From Actinacidiphila alni (GTDB lineage: Bacteria > Actinomycetota > Actinomycetes > Streptomycetales > Streptomycetaceae), in NCBI RefSeq assembly GCF_900112845.1, contig NZ_FONG01000001.1, positions 186,001-250,000 of the forward strand: a DNA stretch of 64,000 bases, given 5' to 3'. The notes beneath the pieces were generated by a model. The model was not told the DNA's origin. It did not search any database and saw nothing but the letters and a program-made list of their open reading frames with translations. Both the position numbers and the translations under genes were made by a program. Positions 31,884 through 39,621 of the stretch are shown piece by piece (the first letter of the stretch is position 1; each line of letters opens with the position of its first letter).

Positions 31884-32945
31884 ATGGGACGACGCGGGGT
31901 CCGGCACGGCGGACGGCGGCGCGGCGGCGCCTGGACCGCGGCCGTCGCGCTCGCCGTCGCCGCCCTGTGCGTGGCGGTCTATGCCGTCTCCGGCCAGCGG
32001 CAGGGCGGGAGTTCGGCCGACGCATCCGATGCCGCCGCCCGTACGGCCGCGGCCGCGACGGGAACCGTCCCGTCAGGTGCCGTGCCCCCATCGGCCCGGC
32101 AGCGGCCGATCCGTACGCCGGCCGTCACGCCGAGCCGCAAGCCCGGCCCGCGCGCCTCATCGAGCCCGACCCCAACTCCGACCTCGACCCGGACCCCGAC
32201 CTCCCGGCGGACGTCACCCGCCGCCACGCTCCCACCGAAGTCCGGCACAAGGGTGTTCACCTTCGTCAACGACGTGGACCGGACGATCTGGCTGGCTTCG
32301 GGCGAGCAGACCCCGCAGCCCGCGCTCGGCACCACCGGCTGGGTGCTGCGCCCGGGCCAGACTCTCGCCGTCCGCGTCCCCGACCACTGGAACGGCCGCT
32401 TCTGGGGCCGTACGGGCTGCGCCTTCGACGCCGCCGGCCGTGGTCACTGCGAGACCGGCGACTGCGGCGGTCGCTTCCAATGCCGCGGCTACGGCGTGAT
32501 CCCGGCGACGCTGGCGGAGTTCAATCTGAACGCCTGGTCGGGCCTCGACTTCTACGACGTCAGCCTGGTGGACGGCTCCAATCTGCCGATGTACATCAAT
32601 CTCGTCGGCGGTACGACCAAGGACCCGATCTCCGCGAACGGCTGCTCGGCGGCGGGCTGTACCCGCGCCGTGGACTGCCCGGCCGCCCTCCGCGTCAGGG
32701 CGGCGGGCGGCCGGGTGGTGGGCTGCGAGTCGCCCTGCGGCGTCTTCGACACCGACCAGTACTGCTGCCGCGGGAAGTGGGCGCCGCGCTCGATGTGCCT
32801 GCCCGACCAGTGGCCGGTGAAATACGCGGAGGTGTTCAAGAAGGCCGAGCCGTTCGCGTACTCCTACGTGGACGACGACGCGACGAGCACGTTCACCAGC
32901 AAGGGCGAGGCGGGCTACCGGATCACCTTCGGGGTCAGCGGCTGA
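31884..32945 (+). CDS. secreted thaumatin-like protein
   Basis: A 353-residue protein: basic N-terminus, one hydrophobic export/anchor helix (~16-36), a Ser/Thr/Pro/Arg-rich linker (~40-118) and a thaumatin-like domain (~119-353). Supporting segments are FTFVNDVDRTIWLA, HWNGRFWGRTGC, LAEFNLNAWSGLDFYDVSLVDG and the C-terminal CGVFDTDQYCCRGKWAP. Twelve Cys are present, fewer than the sixteen of plant thaumatins. Plant homologues bind or hydrolyse beta-glucans and inhibit fungi; bacterial ones are poorly studied. ATG 31884 follows GGCGGAGG. Confidence 0.85.
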   Translation: MGRRGVRHGGRRRGGAWTAAVALAVAALCVAVYAVSGQRQGGSSADASDAAARTAAAATGTVPSGAVPPSARQRPIRTPAVTPSRKPGPRASSSPTPTPTSTRTPTSRRTSPAATLPPKSGTRVFTFVNDVDRTIWLASGEQTPQPALGTTGWVLRPGQTLAVRVPDHWNGRFWGRTGCAFDAAGRGHCETGDCGGRFQCRGYGVIPATLAEFNLNAWSGLDFYDVSLVDGSNLPMYINLVGGTTKDPISANGCSAAGCTRAVDCPAALRVRAAGGRVVGCESPCGVFDTDQYCCRGKWAPRSMCLPDQWPVKYAEVFKKAEPFAYSYVDDDATSTFTSKGEAGYRITFGVSG

Positions 32946-33075
32946 GGGCTCGACCGGTCGTCGCCCCTGGAACGGGGGTACCGGGCGACCGATGACTTTC
33001 GCGTCCGCCCGGGGTCTGACCCGGTGAGCGGTGCGCCGCGCCCTTGGCGTGCCCCGACGGAAGCGGGAGTGACCG

Positions 33076-33771
33076 ATGGCGACCTTCGTACTCGTGCCCG
33101 GCGCGGACGGCCGCGCCTGGTACTGGCACCTGCTCGTGCCGGAACTGCGGGCGCGCGGGCACGAGGTGGTGACCCTCGACCTGCCGGGCGAGGACAGCGC
33201 CGACCTGGACGTCTTCGCCGACGTGATCGCGTCGGCGGTCGGCGATCCGGGCCGGGCGGCGCGCCCCCTGGTCCTGGTCGCGCAGTCGCTCGCCGGCTTC
33301 TCCGCCCCGCTGGCGTGCGCGCGGCTGCGCGCCGACCGGCTCGTCCTGGTCAACGCGATGGTGCCGGTCCCCGGCGAGACGGCGGGGGAGTGGTGGGGGA
33401 ACACCGGTCAGCAGGCGGCGCGCGACGCGTACGCCGAGGCGATCGGACGGCGCGGCACGGACGCCGACTTCGACCTGCGCGTCGACTTCTTCCACGATGT
33501 GCCGGCCGAGGTCACCGAGGAGGCGTTCGCCGCGGCGCCGCAGGACGGGCCGCCCACCGCGGTCTTCGCGCAGCCGTGGCCGCTGGCGGGGTGGCCGCAG
33601 GTGCCGACGCGTTTCCTGCAGGGCCGCGAGGACCGCTTCTTCCCGCTGGAGTTCCAGCGGCGGGTGGTCAAGGAACGGCTCGGCCTTGACGTGGAGGAAG
33701 TGCCGGGCGGACATCTGGTCGCGCTGAGCCGGCCACGCGAGTTGGCGGCGGCGCTGGTCGACGGGGTGTGA
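33076..33771 (+). CDS. alpha/beta hydrolase
   Basis: A 231-residue esterase-fold protein starting FVLVPGADGRAWYWHLLVPEL. The nucleophile elbow is VAQSLAGFS (Ser ~83; AxSxxG in place of GxSxG), the acid is in GREDRFFP (~196) and the catalytic His in GGHLVAL (~214). Similar small hydrolases include methyl-esterase/salicylate-binding-protein-2-like enzymes and many uncharacterised streptomycete proteins. ATG 33076 follows GGGAG at 6 nt. Confidence 0.82.
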   Translation: MATFVLVPGADGRAWYWHLLVPELRARGHEVVTLDLPGEDSADLDVFADVIASAVGDPGRAARPLVLVAQSLAGFSAPLACARLRADRLVLVNAMVPVPGETAGEWWGNTGQQAARDAYAEAIGRRGTDADFDLRVDFFHDVPAEVTEEAFAAAPQDGPPTAVFAQPWPLAGWPQVPTRFLQGREDRFFPLEFQRRVVKERLGLDVEEVPGGHLVALSRPRELAAALVDGV

Positions 33772-33811
33772 GGCGGGCCGGGGAGGGGTGTGGACGAACC
33801 GATCCCCGGGT

Positions 33812-33847
33812 CCCCGACTTCCTGTACAGTTGTCCAGGAAGTCGGGG
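33812..33847. promoter_or_regulatory. 13-bp-armed palindrome upstream of DUF1304 gene
   Basis: CCCCGACTTCCTG (33812-33824) and CAGGAAGTCGGGG (33835-33847) are perfect inverted copies around TACAGTTGTC. It lies 41 bp after the hydrolase stop and 60 bp before the DUF1304 start. The inner CTGTACAGTTGTCCAG resembles a TetR-type operator, and a TetR gene is 82 bp downstream of DUF1304; a terminator hairpin is the alternative. Confidence 0.5.
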
Positions 33848-33907
33848 AGGACGTCCGGGACCGGCCCGGGCCGTCGGCTGCGGTGGTGAAGGGCGTGGTG
33901 CGCGGTC

Positions 33908-34270
33908 ATGAAGGTCGTCGCGGGAATCCTGGTCGGGGCGGTCGCCGCCTTCCACATCTATGTGCTCGTGCTGGAGATGTTCCTGTGGCGCGGACCGCGC
34001 GGCCGGGCGCTGCACGGACTCGACGCGGACGGCGCCGGAATCACCGCGCCGCTCGCCGCCAACCAGGGCCTGTACAACGGATTCCTGGCCGCCGGCCTGA
34101 TCTGGGGCCTGATAGCCTCCGGCCCGACCGGCTTCCAGGCGCGCGTCTTCTTCCTGTGCTGTGTGATCCTTGCGGGTGCGTACGGCGCGGCCACCGCGTC
34201 CCGCAAGATTCTCTTCGTGCAGTTCCTGCCCGCGGCGGTGGCCCTGGTCGCGGTGCTCGTCGCGGGATGA
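33908..34270 (+). CDS. DUF1304 membrane protein
   Basis: A 120-residue protein with four TM helices. It matches DUF1304: HIYVLVLEMFLW in TM1 and the conserved loop ANQGLYNGFLAAGL. Function unknown; it often lies next to a regulator. ATG 33908 has only a distant GAAGG. Codon usage is normal for the window. The TetR gene follows on the same strand. Confidence 0.83.
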   Translation: MKVVAGILVGAVAAFHIYVLVLEMFLWRGPRGRALHGLDADGAGITAPLAANQGLYNGFLAAGLIWGLIASGPTGFQARVFFLCCVILAGAYGAATASRKILFVQFLPAAVALVAVLVAG

Positions 34271-34351
34271 GGGAGCGGGATTGGGTGCGGGCGCGCTGAC
34301 GGCACGGCGTACGACGGAGTCGGCGAGCGCGGGACGTCCGGCGGCGGCCCG

Positions 34352-34909
34352 GTGACGGCGACCGATCCCCGTACGCTCCGCACTCGCGCCCGGCTGCGGG
34401 CCGCGCTGCTGGAGGAGTGCGCGGAGCACGCGCTGGACCAGGTCAGCCTCTCGGCGGTCGCGCGCCGCGCCGGAGTCGGCCGGGCCACCCTCTACCTCCA
34501 CTACGACGGCCTCCAGGCACTCGCGGTCGACGCCTGCGCCGACGTCGTACGGGACGCGGTCGACGCGCTGCACGCCTGGACGGTGCCGCCGGGCCCCGAC
34601 GCACCGCCCGCCCCGCTCACCGCGTTCCTCACCGCCGTGGACGAGCGCGCCGACCTCTACCGCGGGCTGATCGCCGAAGGCGGTGGCGGCCCGCTCGGCG
34701 GACTGCTGCACGACGAGCTGCGGACCCGCTCCTTTGTCGACCGCACCCGCGCAGGCACCCCGCGCCCGGCGCTCGCCGCGTCCGCCACCGCGGGTCTGTT
34801 CACCGGGCTGCTCGCCGACTGGCTGCACGGCAGGCTCGACCTGTCGCCCGAGGAATTCGCCGGCCATGTGTGGCGGCTGCTGATCGCGATCCACCGCACC
34901 GTCCGCTGA
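34352..34909 (+). CDS. TetR-family regulator
   Basis: A 185-residue repressor. The HTH is in residues ~10-55: RTRARLRAALLEECAEH, then LSAVARRAGVGRATLYLHY, the recognition helix. The C-terminal ligand domain is variable. GTG 34352 is used; the ribosome site is weak. It probably controls the DUF1304 gene through the palindrome at 33812-33847 and itself by read-through; this is inference from order only. Confidence 0.82.
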   Translation: MTATDPRTLRTRARLRAALLEECAEHALDQVSLSAVARRAGVGRATLYLHYDGLQALAVDACADVVRDAVDALHAWTVPPGPDAPPAPLTAFLTAVDERADLYRGLIAEGGGGPLGGLLHDELRTRSFVDRTRAGTPRPALAASATAGLFTGLLADWLHGRLDLSPEEFAGHVWRLLIAIHRTVR

Positions 34910-35063
34910 GCCGTCGCGTCCTGCGGGGCTGACCGGCCGTCAGGGACGCCTCGCCGTCCGGCGGGTGCGGAACGTGCCGATCACGCCGGAACATGCGGGG
35001 CAAAACGGGCGAGAGGTCACCCTGGGTGGTGCGGATGGGGCGGAGTTTGCGAGGATCGCCGGG

Positions 35064-35948
35064 ATGACTTCCGCACCCGCGGGCTCGTACAGCGAGAGCC
35101 GCTCCGCAGAAAGCCGAGGCCGGCACCGGCACCGGCGCAAGAAACGTGCACTCCGCCGGCGGGCCGGCGTCGGCGCGGCGGCCTTCGTCGTCCTGGCGGT
35201 CGTCGGTGCCGGATACGTGGTGCTCGACCGGCACGGCGCCGGTTCCGTCGCCGCCGACAGCGGCAAGAACGGCGGTCATGGGGCGGCCCCGGTGGCGGCG
35301 CCGAGCACGTCCGGCGCACCGGCGGGACCCGACACCATGAGCGTCAAGGACGAGGAACCCACCGCGATACCCGGGCTCGGCCCGAAGACCCGGTCCGCGA
35401 TCCCCGCCGCCTCGAAGCAGGTGCTGGTCGCCTCGGGCAAGGCCAAGAATTCCGCCGACTCCACCGTCACCTTGTGGTCCCGCACCGCCGACGGCCGCTG
35501 GAAGCCGGGTGCCGTCTGGCCCGCGCACAACGCTCTGCACGGCTGGACCGCCAAGCACCACGCGGGCGATCTGCACAGCCCCATCGGGGTGTTCACCCTC
35601 AGCGACGCGGGCGGCTTCGACGCCGATCCGGGCGCCAAGCTGCCGTACCACCACTCCTCCGCCTTCCGGGCCGGCGGCGTCGGCTTCGACGGCGAGCCGC
35701 TGGACGAGGCGTTCGACTACGTCATCGCCATCAACTACAACCGTGTCCCCGGCACCTCCCCGCTCGACGGCACCCAGCCGCTCGGCCCGAGCCGCGGCGG
35801 CGGCATCTGGGTGCACGTCGACCACGGCGGCCCGACCCACGGCTGCGTCAGCGTCTCCGCCTCGCACATGGTGGACCTGCTGCACACGCTGGTCCCCGCC
35901 GACCACCCGGTGATCGTCATGGGAGATCACGGGTCGCTGGCGACGTAG
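35064..35948 (+). CDS. L,D-transpeptidase (YkuD) family secreted protein
   Basis: A 294-residue protein with a basic N-terminus, a hydrophobic helix (~33-52) and a Gly/Ala/Ser/Pro linker to ~100. The catalytic domain carries the YkuD-type signature HVDHGGPTHGCVSVSA with nucleophile Cys ~269. The family forms 3-3 peptidoglycan cross-links or attaches proteins to the wall; this short variant resembles the 'L,D-transpeptidase catalytic' group seen in many Streptomyces. ATG 35064 is chosen because it directly precedes a cytoplasmic basic segment; an earlier ATG at 34965 adds 33 poorly biased codons. Confidence 0.85.
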   Translation: MTSAPAGSYSESRSAESRGRHRHRRKKRALRRRAGVGAAAFVVLAVVGAGYVVLDRHGAGSVAADSGKNGGHGAAPVAAPSTSGAPAGPDTMSVKDEEPTAIPGLGPKTRSAIPAASKQVLVASGKAKNSADSTVTLWSRTADGRWKPGAVWPAHNALHGWTAKHHAGDLHSPIGVFTLSDAGGFDADPGAKLPYHHSSAFRAGGVGFDGEPLDEAFDYVIAINYNRVPGTSPLDGTQPLGPSRGGGIWVHVDHGGPTHGCVSVSASHMVDLLHTLVPADHPVIVMGDHGSLAT

Positions 35949-35983
35949 TCCCGGTAGGCCCCGGTCGGCCCTGTTCGGCCCGG

Positions 35984-36889
35984 TCAGCGCGCCGCCGCCC
36001 GCGCCCGTACGGCGGCCACGGCCTGCTCGACCGTCTCCGCGAGCGGGGTCGTCGGGCGGCCGGTCAGACGGCTCAAATCCCCGGTGGTACGCGCGAGTTC
36101 GCCGCGTGCGACGGAGTCGTCGGTGTCCGTGAAGAGCCGCGCCATCGGTTCCGGCACACCCGCGCCGGTGAGGATGTCCCGGTACGCGGCCGCCGTGAGC
36201 TGCTCGTACCTCACGGGTGTGCCCGCCCGCCGCTCCGCCTCGGCGGCGAATTCCGCGAAGCTCCAGGCGCTGTCGCCGCTCAGGTCGTACGCACGGTTCA
36301 GATGCGCCGCCCCCGCCCCGTCCGCGTCCAGTTCGAGATCCGCCATGACGACGGCAGCGGCGAGCGCGTAGTCCTCCCGGGTGGCGGTCGCGATCCGGTC
36401 GCCGGGTCCCGCGTTGCCGACGAGTACGCCCTCGGCGAGGACCTGCGGCAGCCGGTCGGTGTAGTTCTCGGTGTACCAGCCGTTGCGCAGGAAGGTGTAC
36501 GGCAGCCCCGACGCCTCGATCTCGCGCTCGGTCGCGCGGTGCATGTCCACCAGCGCGAAGCCGGCCGCCGTACCGAGGATGCCGGTGTACGCGAGCGACG
36601 CGACCCCGGCGGTCCGCGCCGCCGCGACGACGGCGGTGTGCTGGGCGACATTGCGTTCCAGGTCGTTGCCCGAGATCAGCAGCGCCCGGTCGCCGGATGC
36701 GAAGGCGCGGGCGAGAGCACCGGGTTCGTTGTAGTCGGCGATCCGCACGGTGACGCCGCGCCCGGCGAGACCCGCGGCCCGCTCCCGGTCCCTGACGAGG
36801 ACCACGATCCGGTCCGCGGGCACCCGCTCCAGCAGGCGTTCCACGACGATACGGCCCAGGCGGCCGGTGGCTCCGGTGACAACGAGCAT
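35984..36889 (-). CDS. NmrA/QOR2-type NAD(P)-binding protein
   Basis: A 301-residue atypical SDR: NADP motif VTGATGRLGRIVVERLL at residues 4-20, LAYTGILGT at ~102, LPYTFLRNGWYTENY at ~135. It lacks the YxxxK dyad, as in NmrA and the E. coli quinone oxidoreductase QorB group. Probably a NADPH-dependent quinone reductase or a redox-sensing protein. ATG 36889 follows GGAGTGGGCACC. Divergent from a TetR gene across a 106-bp region that contains a clean inverted repeat. Confidence 0.85.
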   Translation of the reverse strand: MLVVTGATGRLGRIVVERLLERVPADRIVVLVRDRERAAGLAGRGVTVRIADYNEPGALARAFASGDRALLISGNDLERNVAQHTAVVAAARTAGVASLAYTGILGTAAGFALVDMHRATEREIEASGLPYTFLRNGWYTENYTDRLPQVLAEGVLVGNAGPGDRIATATREDYALAAAVVMADLELDADGAGAAHLNRAYDLSGDSAWSFAEFAAEAERRAGTPVRYEQLTAAAYRDILTGAGVPEPMARLFTDTDDSVARGELARTTGDLSRLTGRPTTPLAETVEQAVAAVRARAAAR

Positions 36890-36937
36890 GGTGCCCACTC
36901 CCTGGATTCCGCCGGGCGGAGCGCTGCCTGCCCGGGT

Positions 36938-36981
36938 AAAGTACAACGTGCATGGCAACTATAAAACCATCGTTGTACTTT
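36938..36981. promoter_or_regulatory. TetR operator candidate between NmrA and TetR genes
   Basis: AAAGTACAACG (36938-36948) and CGTTGTACTTT (36971-36981) are perfect 11-bp inverted arms separated by 22 bp. They frame an unusually AT-rich stretch with a TATAAA (36959-36964) suitable as a -10. The site is centred between the divergent genes and so could control both. Confidence 0.7.
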
Positions 36982-36995
36982 CGGAAGGGGCGACT

Positions 36996-37703
36996 TTGAC
37001 GCGGCGACCGGACACATTGCACGCGCAGGACGGGGGCGCCCCCGGGCGGCGGCTGTCGGCGGCCAAGCGGGAGGCGATCGTGCGGGGCGCCCGTACGGTC
37101 TTCGGGCGCGAGGGATTCCCGCGGGCCGGCATCGACGCGATCGCGGTGGAGGCCGGGGTCTCGACCCGCACCATCTACAACCACTTCCGCGACAAGGAAC
37201 AGCTCTTCGCGACGGTCATCGAGGAGAGTTCCGCGCACGTCGGCGACGCGCTCACCGCGCTGATCGACCGCCACCTCGAAGAGGTCCCCGCCTCAGGTCT
37301 CGAATCCGCCCTGATCGCCCTCGGTCACGACTGGGTCGCCGTGATGACCGAATGCGCGGAACACTTCGCGCTGGTCCGGCAGATCACCGCCGAGGCCGCC
37401 CATCTACCGGCCGCCCTGATCGACCTCTGGCAGGAGTCGGGCCCGCGGCCCGCCCGCGCCGCGCTCGTCCACCGCTTCCGGCTCCTCGCCGCCGCCGGCG
37501 CCCTCGACGCCCCCGACCCGGCCCGCGCGGCCACCCACTTCCATCTCCTGGCCTTCGCGGAGATCACCGACCGCACCCGCCTGGGCGCCACCCCGCTCCC
37601 GCCCGCCGAGATCTCCGCGATCATCACCGCGGGCGTCCACACCTTCCTCCACGGCCACGCCCCCACCCCCACACGCCCGCCCGTCCTCGGCACCACCCGC
37701 TGA
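36996..37703 (+). CDS. TetR-family regulator
   Basis: A 235-residue repressor. The HTH region is SAAKREAIVRGARTVFGREG, then IDAIAVEAGVSTRTIYNHF. The C-terminal region matches the TetR_C_7/AefR-like type (VRQITAEAAHLPAALIDLW). I choose TTG 36996 because GGAAGGGG lies 5 nt upstream and the frame before it runs through the operator. It probably represses itself and the divergent NmrA-like oxidoreductase gene. Confidence 0.82.
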   Translation: MTRRPDTLHAQDGGAPGRRLSAAKREAIVRGARTVFGREGFPRAGIDAIAVEAGVSTRTIYNHFRDKEQLFATVIEESSAHVGDALTALIDRHLEEVPASGLESALIALGHDWVAVMTECAEHFALVRQITAEAAHLPAALIDLWQESGPRPARAALVHRFRLLAAAGALDAPDPARAATHFHLLAFAEITDRTRLGATPLPPAEISAIITAGVHTFLHGHAPTPTRPPVLGTTR

Positions 37704-37711
37704 CTCCCGGC

Positions 37712-37898
37712 TCAGCCCTCCGGCGTACCGCCCAGCGCGAGCGGAATACCGCCCGCCGGCTCGTACGGGCGCTCCTGCGGCAGGAGCGCAGCGGCCGCCG
37801 CGAGTGGCGGGGACGCCGAGGGCCGGGGAGTACGCCTGGTAGACGGTGATCGTGGTGGGGGTGTGGACGGCGCGGATACGCCGGGTGGGCTCGGGCAT
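37712..37898 (-). pseudogene. DUF4291 protein remnant (internal deletion)
   Basis: From ATG 37898 the minus strand encodes MPEPTRRIRAVHTPTTITVY followed by QAYSPALGV, a typical DUF4291 N-terminus. In a second frame, ending at 37712, it reads AAAALLPQERPYEPAGGIPL, which looks like the C-terminus of the same family. The ~130-150 residues between are missing and the parts are out of frame. Not a functional gene. Confidence 0.6.
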
Positions 37899-38154
37899 GG
37901 GAAAACGGTGCCGTCCGGAGGCCGCGGGGGCCGGCGAATTTCGCGGCCGGAGCGCCGTTCGGAGGTCGTGGGGCGGGGTTACTCCCCGGGGAGTACGGGG
38001 GTTGGGGGAGCGGGGTGACCGGGGGAGTACGGGGAGGGCATACCGGCGGGCGATGTGGTGGGGGTGGGGTTCGGGGGAGGGTGAAGGGGAACCCGGGCCC
38101 GGCGCACGGCACTTGCCGGGGCTCCCCCCACCCGCTCGCGATGGAGGCACGGTC
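37899..38154. other. intergenic region with G-rich repeats
   Basis: No gene seen. GGGGAGTACGGGG occurs twice (about 37988 and 38020) in a G-rich stretch. The last bases carry GGAGG (38143-38147), the ribosome site of the NTF2-like gene. Confidence 0.4.
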
Positions 38155-38544
38155 ATGGCACACGACCAGGAGTTGGCGGACTTCGCGCGCCAATGGGCCG
38201 AGGCGGAGCTGCGCGGTGACACCGTCGCGCTGGACGCGCTGCTGACGGACGACTTCACCGCGGTGGGCCCGCACGGATTCGTCCGCGACAAGAAGCAGTG
38301 GCTGGACCGCTACGCCTCGGGCGCGCTCGTCCATGACGCCTTCACCTGGGACGAGGTGACGATCCGTCAGTACGGCGGCGCGGCCGTCGCGGTCGGCGTG
38401 CAGGGCCAGCAGAGCATTTACGAGGGGCGGGACGCGGACGGGTACTTCCGTATGACGCAGATGATCGTCGAGGTGGACGGCGCCTGGGAGTTGGCCGCCG
38501 TCCACCTCAGTCCGACCGGCGGACGCCGGGGACCGGAGGCGTAG
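38155..38544 (+). CDS. NTF2/SnoaL-like protein
   Basis: A 129-residue cone-shaped alpha+beta-barrel protein: LADFARQWAEAELRGDTVAL at the N-terminus, the loop LLTDDFTAVGPHGF, and a C-terminal strand pair (YFRMTQMIVEVDGAWELAAVHLS). SnoaL-like domains serve as isomerases, cyclases or ligand binders; the DUF4440-type members are uncharacterised. ATG 38155 follows GGAGG at 7 nt. Only 3 bp separate it from the LLM oxidoreductase start, so the two are cotranscribed and may act on the same compound. Confidence 0.82.
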   Translation: MAHDQELADFARQWAEAELRGDTVALDALLTDDFTAVGPHGFVRDKKQWLDRYASGALVHDAFTWDEVTIRQYGGAAVAVGVQGQQSIYEGRDADGYFRMTQMIVEVDGAWELAAVHLSPTGGRRGPEA

Positions 38545-38547
38545 ACC

Positions 38548-39504
38548 ATGCGTATCAGTATCAATGTCGCCCACCACGACTGGCCCGAGGGCCCGCGCGG
38601 CTCGGCACGGCAGTTGGAGCGGGTCGTCGGCGCCGCCGACGACATGGGCCTGGACACCGTGTGGGTGGCGGACCGGCTGATGCAGACCGACCCCGACCGC
38701 TCGCCCGACGAGGCCGTCCTGGAGGCGTACACGACGCTCGGATTCCTCGCGTCGCACAGCGAACGGGTCCGGCTCGGCGCCATGGCGAGCCCGGTCGGCT
38801 ACCGCGCGCCGAGCCTGATCGTCAAGGCCGTGGCCACGCTCGACGTGCTGTCCGGCGGCCGGGCCTGGCTCGGCATCGGCGCCGGATACGCCGACCACGA
38901 GGCCGCCGCCCTCGATCTACCGGCGCCCCCCGAACCCGAGCGCTTCGAACGGATGGAGGACCTGCTGCGGCTCGCCCACCGGATGTGGTCCGGCGACGAC
39001 AGCCCCTTCCGCGGCGCGCACTGCGAACTGCCCCGGCCGTACGCCAGTCCGCGCCCGCTCAGCGGCCCGCACCCGCCGGTGCTCATCGCCGGGAACGGCG
39101 AGGCCCGGATGCTGCCGCTCGTCGCGCGGTACGCCGACGCGTGCAATCTGCCGGCCGCGCCGAACGGCGGCGCCACTCTCCGCCGCAAGCTCGACATCCT
39201 GGCTGTGCACTGCCGCAAGGCGGGCCGCCCGCTCGGCGACATCGACACCTCGGTCAGCACCCGGCTGCGGCCCGACGAGACCGCCGACGAACTCCTCGCG
39301 CGCTGCCGCCACTTCGCCGATCTCGGCATCGGACACGCGGTGCTGGTGCCCGCCGGGCCGTGGACCGACCGCGCCCTGCGGTCCCTGGCCGCCGCGCTGC
39401 CCGCGATCCGCGGCCTGCACCGGGCGGAGGAGGCCGCGACGAAGGTCGCCTACCTCGACTCCTACCGGCCGCCGACGGAACGGGAGTTGGGCGTGTCCGT
39501 CTGA
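38548..39504 (+). CDS. LLM-class (luciferase-like, F420-type) oxidoreductase
   Basis: A 318-residue TIM-barrel enzyme of the luciferase-like monooxygenase superfamily: RISINVAHHDWPEG at the N-terminus, GLDTVWVADRLM at ~32, RVRLGAMASPVGYRAP at ~75, LSGGRAWLGIGAGY at ~100 and PPVLIAGNGEARML at ~175. The pattern resembles F420-dependent members rather than flavin luciferases. Substrate unknown. Second gene of the NTF2-LLM pair; a strong hairpin follows before the convergent phospholipase gene. Confidence 0.85.
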   Translation: MRISINVAHHDWPEGPRGSARQLERVVGAADDMGLDTVWVADRLMQTDPDRSPDEAVLEAYTTLGFLASHSERVRLGAMASPVGYRAPSLIVKAVATLDVLSGGRAWLGIGAGYADHEAAALDLPAPPEPERFERMEDLLRLAHRMWSGDDSPFRGAHCELPRPYASPRPLSGPHPPVLIAGNGEARMLPLVARYADACNLPAAPNGGATLRRKLDILAVHCRKAGRPLGDIDTSVSTRLRPDETADELLARCRHFADLGIGHAVLVPAGPWTDRALRSLAAALPAIRGLHRAEEAATKVAYLDSYRPPTERELGVSV

Positions 39505-39550
39505 CGTCGTCGTCTTTGCGCCGCGACCCGCGCCGCCCCGTACGAAGGAA

Positions 39551-39587
39551 CGGCACCCCACGGCCGGCGGTTCGCCGTGGGGTGCCG
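39551..39587. terminator. bidirectional terminator hairpin
   Basis: CGGCACCCCACGG (39551-39563) and CCGTGGGGTGCCG (39575-39587) are perfect 13-nt arms with an 11-nt loop, between the convergent LLM and PLC genes. Confidence 0.7.
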
Positions 39588-39621
39588 AGCTGCGCGCGCC
39601 GTGCGAACGACCCGCTAAGGA

